A program made the translations under genes and the position numbers. Positions 10,675 to 19,981 of a stretch of 64,000 bases of DNA are shown here, piece after piece. The stretch's first letter is position 1, and every line of letters begins with the position of its first letter. The stretch covers positions 1 to 64,000 of the forward strand of contig CAKJVC010000155.1 of the NCBI GenBank assembly GCA_918026815.1, read 5' to 3'. The notes under the pieces were generated by a model, which saw nothing but the letters and a program-made list of their open reading frames with translations, did no database searches and was not told the DNA's origin. This DNA comes from Chalara sp. BL73. Taxonomy: Eukaryota > Ascomycota > Leotiomycetes > Helotiales.

Positions 10675-11698
10675 AGACTGGATCGCCGCCTGCGCCCCAG
10701 TCTACCTCTCCACGCCCCCAACAAAGACCCCCGCCCGGGAATCTCTTTAATGGACCGCGCTCGTGAGATGGACTACGTCGGAAGTATTCTCACCATGGGA
10801 GCCTTCGTCTCCGGCGTCATGGCCGTGTCCTTCGGCGGTGTAACCTACGAGCGGAATTCCGGACAAACCATGGGCCTCTTCTGCTGTTCTGGCGTCCTCT
10901 TCATCCTCTTGGGACTTCAACAAGTTTACACCGTTTTCACCACCACTAGCCGTGTCTTCTCGGTCGAGTTTTTCAAGTCGAGGACTATGCTCATCCTCTT
11001 CGCCATGACCGCTGCGGGCGGAACCGCAATCTTCGTCCCCATCTACATGATCCCGATCTTCTTCCAGTTCGCCCGCAACGACACCGCCCTCGAAGCTGGC
11101 GTGCTTCTCCTTCCCTTCATCATGCTCATGATCTTCGCCGTCATCGGAAACGGCGCTATTCTCTCTACCTACGGCTACTACATGCCCTGGTACACGCTCG
11201 GCGGTCTCCTCTGCGTTACCGGCGGTGCGCTCATATACCGTCAACACCGAGACATCAGTAGCAAGAGTGTATAGCTACAGTACCATCATCGGGTTCGGCG
11301 ACGGTCTTTTTGCACAAGCTTCTTTCTCCGTAGCGCAAGCCATCGTGGACCCACAACTCATCGCCCCAGCCGTAGACTTTATCACTTGCGCACAGGTCTC
11401 TGGCATCACTATCGCTTTAGCTATTGCAAACTCAGTCTTCCTTAATAAATCTCAAACCTCGATCGCGGAACTTCTGCCTGGTACGCCATTGGCGGAGGTC
11501 CAGCAGGCTATTGCTGGTGCTGGAAGTGCTTTTGTTGCTAGTTTGAGCGATGTTGTGAAAATGGAGGTGTTGAAGGCAATTGTCACTGCCATGAGCAAAA
11601 CCTATATACTTGTTATCACCGCTGGTGCACTTGCCACCGTGTTGAGTTTGGGGATGAAGAGGGAGAGGTTATTTATTGCTGCTGGTCATGCTGGGTAG
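10675..11698 (+). pseudogene. DHA2-type MFS drug:H+ antiporter, 5'-truncated and frameshifted
   Basis: This encodes only the C-terminal half of a 14-TM major facilitator exporter. Homology begins abruptly near 10675 (WIAACAPVYL), followed by NKDPRPGISLMDRAREMDYVGSIL and hydrophobic helices (GVMAVSFGG, ILFAMTAAGGTAIFVPIYMIP, LLLPFIMLMIFAVI). After a break come TVNTETSVARVYSYS, GFGDGLFAQASFSVAQ and a C-terminal helix. The frame is lost at the C run near 10723-10727 and again near 11236, where the family motif (LIYTVNT) needs two more bases (TACC for TACACC). No upstream half was found, so about the first 250 codons of the family are missing. Codon use is GC-rich compared with its flanks. It was probably an exporter linked to the adjacent regulator. 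Confidence 0.8.
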
Positions 11699-14087
11699 AA
11701 ATTGATTCTGCTTACGCTCCATTCTAAGTCTGGGAAAGGTTACCAGCAGGATGTTGCTTCATTTCCCCAAAAATGAGTAGCCCAGGAAAAGTGCATAAAG
11801 GAATAGATGATGGAGAGCAGAGTGGAATGAGAAGAAAGTCAGAATGAAATACTAAATAGGAAACCATCGCAGAAGTACGACGAAATAAACTGTACTCTGC
11901 CAATATTTCTACCTTATACAATGATACTGAATGAATCCGCTGAATCATGAACAAAATTGGCCTATCGACATCGATTAGATCAACTCCCTGATCAACTCAT
12001 CGGTGTACTCATCATCAATGACCTCTTCCAGCACAGCATAACCTTCCTTCCTTTCACTTAAACACCACGCGATGCAAATATAGACGCTTACCGCTTCCGG
12101 GAAAGCGCCACGAGATATGTGCCATCTCGTCCACGTGATGCAAAATTTCTTAAATTTAGGTGGGTGTATCCAGCATTATCCGTCAACCAATCTGGGGCGT
12201 TACCTTGCCCGTTTGCAATCCTATCAACACCGTGGGAACTCCTCAACTCAGTTCCAATAAGGATCAATTATAATATCCGACGTCAATGCTCTTTTCGCTG
12301 AATCGATATTTGCTATCCTTAATATCAACCTCTTTGTTAAGGTTAGAGTAATAAGTACCCTAACTCTGAGCAGCCTGAGACCTCGAATTAAAACCTAAGT
12401 GCTACCGCAATCGTGATGCCAGCCCAGGCAAAATAGCAAGGGAGAGTGCTGTCGATATCTTGTAGGACTATGTGTTGATGGACATTTTGGATTGTCGATA
12501 TGCCGCAGTTGTATGTGTTGAAGTTGATTTGGGACTGCCGATGTGCCGCACTTGGAGCACATCCGCTTGTTTACTTTATTAGCATTACGACAAAAGCTGT
12601 CAGAATTTCCAGCAAGATCACCGGTCTTGCCTTGTAATGAATCCAGATTTTCTCCTCGTTCTGATACTTTCTTGATATTTTCTCGCATATACGAACAGTA
12701 TCATCAAATTGAGCTTGTAGACGGAAGGCCTCCACAGGGGCGGAGGAAGGTACAATCGCCATTATAAGTCGAATGAACAAACGAAAAGTGTTGCTACTAG
12801 GGAGGTATCTGAGATTGCCGTAGCTTACATATTGAGAGACGGCATCTTCAGGTGACGTATGACCATGTCAGCATCACTTCAAAAATCAGGGGCACTGGTA
12901 GGAGGAAAAGGATCTCAGGTGCCGGAATCGGCCCTTGTGGCCAGGAATAGTATGTCTGTTATTTTTAGTTTCGAATGATACACATGTTGATACTGGATCC
13001 ATTTGTGGATACTCTTAATATCTTTCCTGCTAATCAAGGGTCGTCGCGTTAGCTCTCCTTTTTTCGATCTGCTTCGAGAGTTCCGGGGCCCAATCCATCA
13101 CCCTATATCTCTCCCGCAGTTTGCTCCTTAAGCCTACCCCATGCCTGCCACCCTACTGGACTCTGAACATGCTATTGTAGACCGACACGCGCTTCCGTCC
13201 TCTCGAGCCATATAGAAAGTGTCTCTGTCGCTGCCATTATTCGCTGCGCCCCATAGCTATTAACTACTTCGCGCTACCTTGCCACATCTCTGCTCACAGC
13301 AAGGCCGACCGTGCCTCGCAGAAGTTGCTACTATAAAACCCAAGCCTGCGGCTCTATAGCAACGTGTCCGCTCCCACTAACCAAAACGCGTGCTTTATTT
13401 TCCTCTGTGTATGTTCCAACCTAGTATCTCCGATGGCCCGTCATGCCCAAGTTCCTCTTCAGCTACCGGCCCTTCTACCTTGTCTGTTGTAGAATCACGT
13501 GGTCAAAAAGGGGCTGGTATTGTTTTTGTGTGATCCTGTAGATTCGTCCTTGGGCCTGTCGCTACAGCGGTCTCTCGTGATCGAAATCGCGTTCAACCAT
13601 TACCCTCTGAGTACGCAGCACTTTCCAACAAGATCCCCAACTTTCACCCAGTCTCTCCTACCCGCGCAGCGCGTACACTACTTCAGATTCCCTTTCTTTA
13701 TCGAATGCTTTGGCCTATTCCACACGTTGAGTCTCCTTAGAGCGTCTGCCACGATTCCGCAAGGCTCCGATAAAAAGGTGAAAACTCTGCCTACGCCCCA
13801 GAGGTGTCCTATCTGCCCGGTACAGTCATTGCTGCTCAGGCCATTAACAGCGTGGAATTAATGACGAGCTTGCTTGCAAGGCAAGGGACCGAACAGTCGG
13901 ATGGTTTTCGTACCCATTTCGCTGGCAGAACCCTCTGTTCTGAAAAGGCCACGTCAGCCTCCCCTCGCGACGCCTTCGACGACAACGAGGAAGTATCGAC
14001 AGCGACCTTAATCAGCTCCAGCTGGTGACTTTGTTTTACCTCAGGTATCTTCCTCTCTGAGGTCAGAGCAGGGGGTAATAGCTATAG
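11699..14087. other. non-coding, probably old transposon internal sequence in its distal part
   Basis: From 11.7 to 13.0 kb no gene is supported; a 69-codon minus ORF (12571..12780) has no recognised motif. From about 13.04 kb the composition turns pyrimidine- and C-rich and runs up to the polypurine tract before the LTR at 14088. Short ORFs here (13499..13861, 13804..14028) show no reverse transcriptase, integrase or RNase H motif. It may be the interior of a non-autonomous or decayed LTR element. Confidence 0.4.
14062..14087 (+). other. polypurine-tract-like sequence before the LTR
   Basis: GGTCAGAGCAGGGGG followed by TAATAGCTATAG ends exactly at the TGT start of the LTR. LTR retroelements prime plus-strand DNA synthesis from such a tract immediately 5' of the 3' LTR, so this suggests a 3' LTR and not a solo one. 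Confidence 0.45.
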
Positions 14088-14322
14088 TGTCACGGCCCTG
14101 GCCCGATCTCGCTTAGAGCTCCTTGGGGCTCGGCCCCTGACACCACAAGGCCACGCTTACACTGGCCCCTGGCCAGTCTCCTGTATATAAAGCGCTGCTT
14201 TCCTTCCTTCTTCTATCTGTAGCTTGTTCTCTTCGTTATAACAACTGATAGCCGTTCACACCTTTGAGTCCTTCTCCCTGAGATCCACGGATCGAGATCC
14301 CCGTTCGCCTCGAGTTGTTACA
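14088..14322 (+). mobile_element. LTR of a retrotransposon (235 bp)
   Basis: The segment opens with TGTCACGGCC and closes with GAGTTGTTACA, giving the TGT...ACA ends of fungal LTRs. It holds a TATA box (TATATAAAG near 14182) followed by a pyrimidine-rich stretch, as in an LTR promoter. A polypurine tract abuts its 5' side. Its flanks (TATAG and TTTTT) do not form a target-site duplication, which fits a 3' LTR of an element whose 5' part is lost or decayed. I did not find a second copy in the window. Whether it is Ty3 or Ty1 type cannot be told. Confidence 0.6.
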
Positions 14323-14339
14323 TTTTTCATCATGCAAAA

Positions 14340-14475
14340 TTACAGTTACAGATCGTCGTAATAAGCTTTCAGTAAAGGTGATTAAAGCCTTAGAGTGTTT
14401 AAGGTCTTGGTATAACGTAAAAGCCTCTGAATTAGAGGAAGAAATAGATGAATAAGAGTTGGAAGGTAGAGGAAG
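14340..14475 (+). mobile_element. possible hAT transposase scrap
   Basis: A short AT-rich stretch reads RRNKLSVKVIKALECLRSWY then KASELEEEIDE before a stop. This resembles the region just before the C-terminal dimerisation domain of fungal hAT transposases (ALxCLRSWY). No ends, no rest of the gene and no target duplication were seen. Simple chance similarity is a real alternative. Confidence 0.3.
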
Positions 14476-14794
14476 AGTAAAAGGATGTCATTGAGTCACG
14501 TGTAATTATTCTCTAGTACGCCGTGCGTATGAGATAGGAGGTATATTACTGCAGTGCTATTTAGTACGTATTCTTCGGGGAGGTTATACTGCCGTGCATA
14601 ATAAGTTGTGAGATTACTGCAGTAATTACGGTGTACACACTACTGGCTACACTGATAATAAGGGTTATGTAAGTTATCATATGCGAGACGCCGGTCGAGG
14701 CAAGCGCTCCAAGCCTAACAAACAAAGAAGAGTTTTGATATGCCATTGTCGCCATCAAAATAAGTGCCTAAGTGCTATCCTATATGGACCAAGT

Positions 14795-15407
14795 TTACTC
14801 CTCTTGCTCTAATGGCGCCTCCTCATACTCCTCCTCTCCCTCAGAAATGGAAGCCTCCTGGTATTGTTGGTACTCAGAAACCAAGTCGTTCATGTTGGAC
14901 TCAGCCTCAGTGAACTCCATCTCGTCCATTCCCTCACCAGTGTACCAATGCAAGAAAGCCTTTCTTCTGAACATGGCGGTAAATTGGTCACCGAGACGCT
15001 TGAAGAGCTCTTGGATAGATGTGGAGTTACCGACGAAGGTGGAAGACATCTTCAGGCCGCGAGGTGGGATAGAGCAAAAGGCGGTTTGGACATTGTTGGG
15101 GATCCACTCAACGAAGTAGGAGCTGTTCTTGTTTTGAACATTGCGCATTTGGTCTTCGACTTCTTTCATGGAGACCTTGCCGCGGCTGGAGAATAATTAG
15201 TATATAAAACAAATCATTGTGAGAAAGAAAGTCTTAAAATATAGTAGAGCAAGTAAGGTAACGGCCATTACGGAAGTCGGAAGCGGCCATCATGTTCTTG
15301 GGGTCGAAGATTTGTTGAGTTAACTCAGGAACAGAGACAGCACGAAAACTGTGAGCACCACGACTAGTAAGAGGAGCAAATCCAACCATGAAGAAGTGAA
15401 GACGAGG
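14795..15407 (-). pseudogene. beta-tubulin C-terminal fragment
   Basis: This is the last ~185 codons of beta-tubulin, starting inside [17 protein letters not shown] and running through [19 protein letters not shown], a 52-nt intron (15186..15237), [43 protein letters not shown] and the acidic tail to a stop at 14795. Protein-level conservation is excellent, but the GTP-binding N-terminal ~260 residues are missing: upstream of 15407 the sequence is an O-methyltransferase gene. The intron donor reads TTAAGA where GTAAGA is expected, so normal splicing should fail and the frame stops at once. Good conservation implies a recent partial duplication. An assembly chimera is the main alternative. Confidence 0.85.
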
Positions 15408-15419
15408 TAAGAGACCCAC

Positions 15420-15752
15420 CAATCTGGTAATGATATATTGCGTGCAGCGAAAGCGAGTTGTTGTGCTGGTATGTATCAGCATCGGGATGTTGAATCGAAA
15501 TATATTACATACGTCCCAAGCCATCCATCTTACGCTCTCGGCTGGTCCGGTGACTAGATCTCCCAACTCTTTGGCAGCTCTGATAACCTCTTCTCTTGCC
15601 TTCTTGATAGCTGTAGGCAGCTTTGGAAAGTTCAAAGGCGATTCAGCGGTGAACCCTCGCGGTTCTGTTCCGTTTTCCTTCAAATAGCTGTCTAGCCTCT
15701 CAGTCTCCCTCGCAATGGTTTTGGCTAGCTCAACCAGACTCCGAGATGGCAT
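15420..15752 (-). pseudogene. fungal SAM-dependent O-methyltransferase, N-terminal fragment
   Basis: This resembles the N-terminal dimerisation region of sterigmatocystin-type O-methyltransferases. The start [20 protein letters not shown] at 15752 is the usual family start; [12 protein letters not shown] follows, then an intron at 15466..15512 (GTATGT...CAG), then [15 protein letters not shown], and homology ends at about 15420. The SAM-binding domain and the catalytic His are absent. Twelve bases later the beta-tubulin fragment begins in another frame. An open leader reaches 15937 but adds nothing recognisable. In other fungi such enzymes methylate polyketides; here the catalytic part is lost. 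Confidence 0.8.
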
Positions 15753-17865
15753 TCTGTTAGTTGGTGACTCGGTTCTTCCAAGGGTATTCTCGGTCAATAC
15801 TGCAGATGGATGACCGTTAATTCTTTCAGATAATGCAGAACTTAGAGTTCGAATTGGTGTAATACTCTTCGTGCCCTTCCAATTGCAGGCCCATGTCCGA
15901 ATAGAGAATCTTTTTGCAGCAGTGCTTAGTTTCACCATCTTGGCGGCGCGATCTGTATGTCTACAACGCACGGCTGCTTAATTATGGTGCCGATATTTGA
16001 CGTTAAATGTCCAAATGAGAGCTACGAAAGGCTGTCCCTTGCAAAACTATTCTGGATGTTGGTATGTTGGCATACAATGGTTGGCGGGCCTTCTTACTTT
16101 TCAATAAATTAGCTAGCTCAGTTTATTTAATTGCCCCGAAGTCAATGGCCACAAACTTTGAATGCGAACTTGGTGATCATCCCGATAGTAGCGGTACTCG
16201 TCTGGATTACTCCTTGTTCTGAATCGTCTCCAAATGACCTGATTTTGATCCCAAATTAATGCCTCGTCAAAACAAAGCTGAATGAATGGACGGTCATGCA
16301 AGAAGTTATATGGCGTGCAGCAAACCACCTCGGTTGGTGAAGACACGACAGCAAGACGGGAATCCGCAGTGGAGAATTATTGCGCCTGTCGAAAATTGAG
16401 TCTGCATCATGCCTCCCAGCCTCCGCTGACCTGATGATTCCCGGATTCCCGGATTTCCCCATGCGCTCCCAACACGCGAATCCGCAAGCGAATTGGACGA
16501 GACGCAAGCTACTTTGGATCATACTGGCTAATGTTGGAAACGGAGCGACGCCATTCTGCAAGATTTATTGATGCGATTGATTGAAGTTGAGGCATGCATG
16601 GTGCCCAGGGTTTTTATTTTTATTTTCCTTTCAGCCTTCGAAGAACTGTACTCAAATCGGAATCTTGCTTAGTTCTCTCTCCCCTACCCAGGATGATCCC
16701 TCACCCAAAGATGTCGAATCTTGCTGCAAGTACAGTGCTTTCCTGGAGACGAAGACTTGAAACTTGGCTACCGTTTGGGCAATCGATGCACGTGCTTGAT
16801 TATTGAATATGTGCTTGTCCTCAAGCAGGAGCGGCACCTCACGATGTTACGCCAAGACACGGAAGAGTGTTACTACTGGACCTGTACTTACTATACAGTA
16901 CTTACTACTTATGTGGTACTTTAAGGCGGAACTGCCTTTCCGTTTTCATTCATTGATTCATTCATTCCTTGAATGAAAACGTTCAGGAGAGTAGAGTTGG
17001 TGGTGCATGATGGGGATTGTGTTTGTCTAATAGCTAGGAAGGCCTGAGCTTAACGCCAGTTATCTCTCCTACTCCGCAAACCGTCGCAATAACAGTCACA
17101 TCACTACTCAATTGCTCTTTCTCTTCGCGCTTCATAGAATTGTGGTGAGTGAAGATATAAAATTGCCTTCGACCCTCTCCTTTCTTGCGCGCCGATTTCC
17201 ATTTCCTATAATTTCAGGAACCTAAGTTGAATCCAATTCTACTGTGCCTACCCAAGTCAGTAGCCACAGACCAACCGGATCTGGCCCGGCTTCGTGATCT
17301 AGCGGATGCCAATCAACTATAGACTATAAAAAGTCGAAATAGCGTCGCCCGTAGCAAGTCATGTAACATCGAGATGTGGCAGGATTATGTAGGCATGCTC
17401 TACGGCCGAAAAATAGAGGTCTGATATGTGACACTGTTACTGCTCTTTCACTTTATTGTATACTCGTCAATGTTTAGTTAATTGTGAGACAATTTCCATA
17501 GACTCTTAACGAAGCAAATTAACCTTTCGTTTCATTAAAAACTGTTTAACGCCCAAATATCGATTGCGAATAAAGGATTAAGTATCGGCATTTGGTCATA
17601 AGATCGACCTCCCATGTCTCAGATAGAGAGGGCATGATCGGTAAGATACAATAGGGCAAGCAAAGGAACATGCCATGAAGCAGGTTCAATATCTGAAGAA
17701 AATATGGAGTCAAAAGAGTGTCCTAAAATTTCGTTCTCCTCTAGCATTTCCTACATATAGTCCATGATATCTGCACCACCGTGCCTAAAGACTTTTCAGA
17801 GCTGTCCCTATGCAGCCATAACTCATATCCAACCATTTCCGCCACGAAAATCCCAAAATTGTGAC
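15753..17865. other. gene-free stretch
   Basis: About 2.1 kb between the O-methyltransferase fragment and the 3' end of the LaeA-like gene. Short ORFs (16113..16346, 16256..16561, 16594..16806) overlap on opposite strands without motifs. No repeat was recognised. Confidence 0.4.
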
Positions 17866-19431
17866 CTACATTACCTCAACTCCAGGGCCAGGCTTTTGAC
17901 CACAAATGATATGTAAAGGCATATGGCTATGCACATGCGAATCCATGTAAGCTTTCCGAACCTCAATGAGCCAGACCTCAACTTGTTCTGGCGACCATTT
18001 TAAGCCTCGGGTGAGAGGCCCAATGGCAATTGGCTGCAGTCCTATTTCTAGGATCGTTCTCCAATATAGTCCTACCATCTTCAAAACTTTGTTTTTAGGC
18101 CATGTGCCGATCGGAATGTGAAATATTCGCGTGGTGACATTGACAAATCCGGCTGCGCGCATCATGTCTGCGAGCAGGAGAGTTGCGTTGAAGTTCACGC
18201 CAAGTACGGCTAGAGCTTCGATGATTAATGCCCAGTATTCAGTAACAGCTAAGGCCACCAGGTTAGTAATTAACTGCCCAGAAATGAATTAACCGTATCT
18301 CGAGCAGCCCATGAGCTGGAGCTTCTTATGCAAGGACACAATACAGAAATTGCTCACGGTGTTTGTCCGGCATGCTGCCATCATGGCACTGAGGAAAGTG
18401 ATGTATTTCCTGCAACTCAAACCATCCACCAGGCTTCAAGTGCTCTAACACCCTTTCCATGAGCTTTGGCCAATGCTTGATAGCCATCACTGTGTGTCTT
18501 GCATGTACATAGTCGAAGTAATTTGGTGGTTGTAACCAGTGACTTTCCACATCATCAACCATGAATTTGACGTTGGGGGGAACCCATTCTGGTTGGATTG
18601 GACTTAAATCAACACCGAGTACGGTTGCGGCAGGATATAGATCACCCACTAGTACAACATTAGCACTCGGCAGAACATGGATATAGCAATTGTGTTTACT
18701 CTCGATAGCCCAGATACCTGTGCCTGTTCCCATATCTAGTATATTCTGTACACCGTCTCCGATGGGCGCAAAGTGCAGACATTGACATAGATTTGCCATC
18801 ATGGCATGCTTCATATCCTCACGTCTGGTTTCTTCAGTTTATGGCCATGTAAATATATCTGCCAACCTACTCCTGCTCTGAATCATCGTTGGGGAAATTA
18901 TAGCTCCCTTCCCTAAACTTGTGATATCGTCTCCCGTTTTCAAATGTGAAGTCTCGCACGCTGCTCGATCTATTACAAGATTAGCAGCATGGCCAGAAGC
19001 ATTGCAGGATCTGAAACCAAAGACAAATGCAGTGGCTCGGGTAGAGAAATGGCTCTTAAACCCCTAGCTCTCCGCAACATATTTATAATGAAATAGACGA
19101 ACATCGAAGTCGATGCAGAAGCTACCGAATCTGTCTCATATCCTGATTCGCCCGCATCGCTGACAGAAGCCGTATCGGAACCGGAGTCAATCTCTATGTG
19201 ATGCTGGGCCTGGGCCGCTGCGTTTGCGTTTTCCTCAAGCTCCTCTGCTGTCGCTGGTGTTGTATCTTCTGCTGCCGGGCCGATCGGAACAATTTGAGCT
19301 TGTGAAGGAGGAGGAGGTCCTGAAGCGGATAAATATGTTGACGATAAATGTGCGGGTTTGGGAGGAACAGGAGGCTTGAAAGATACTGTCGCTACATCAA
19401 CGGCAGAATCCGAATCATTGGGCTTTGCCAT
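17866..19431 (-). CDS. LaeA-like class I SAM-dependent methyltransferase
   Basis: The protein has a low-complexity N-terminus (KPPVPPKP, Gln/Ala-rich, acidic Ser-rich), then FENGRRYHKFREGSYNFPND, KHAMM.NLCQ, the SAM motif I ILDMGTGTGIWAIE, VLGVDLSPIQPEWVPPN (motif II), VDDVES and LKPGGWFELQE. Inferred exons are 19103..19431, 18871..18969, 18700..18824, 18358..18648 and 17866..18248, all with GT/AG ends; they give 408 aa with no frame break. The closest known group is the LaeA/TdiE-like methyltransferases of secondary-metabolite loci. Substrate is unknown. It sits beside an O-methyltransferase fragment, a transporter remnant and a Zn2Cys6 regulator. Confidence 0.87.
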
Positions 19432-19981
19432 GTTTTGTGTAAGTGTGTGACGAGTATCGTTGGAATAAATGTTGTGTAAGTGTATCATCCGAGGTTTTTG
19501 GGCGCGCAGCAAAGCGAGTGGCCGCCATGTTGCATGACGGACATGATCAAAAACAGAAGATGTGGGATATCAGGTAGATAACCAATCGCGCCTAGATTTT
19601 TAGTGTCCCTGCAATTGCCGTGAACGTCCTGCAGAGGGTAGTTAGGGAGCCAGTTCTGTGTTCAGTGCCCCCATAGAGCCATAGGTAATGTAAATAGAAC
19701 TTAAGCACATTGCTTCTGTGGCTCACAACTACCTTTGTAGTGAGAGCGACTATTCTTGAACATTACTACACGTTGTGGCATTATCTAAGCCATTACTAGG
19801 ACCCACAAAATTACACGACGACTTTTGCCAAATATTGCAGTGCACTTTCAGGAACGATTTGAAGCACGCACGAAACCCACTTAGCTTAGTGCTTTGGTAA
19901 TTATGATACAATTATCACCATATCTGTTGCTTTCCTCCACATCAAGCAAGAACATGCTGCAAGAATCTCTTAAGAGATCGC
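19432..19981. other. intergenic, tandem minus-strand genes
   Basis: It holds the promoter of the LaeA-like gene and the 3' flank of the helicase gene. No other feature was seen. Confidence 0.45.

Noticed and set aside
10747..11247. A 166-codon minus-strand ORF
   Set aside because: It lies entirely antisense to the transporter pseudogene and is rich in Glu/Asp/Gly/His from reverse-reading membrane codons.
15234..15971. A single 245-codon minus-strand protein
   Set aside because: It reads through an O-methyltransferase intron and the junction into beta-tubulin. The apparent ORF is an accident of open frames, not one protein.
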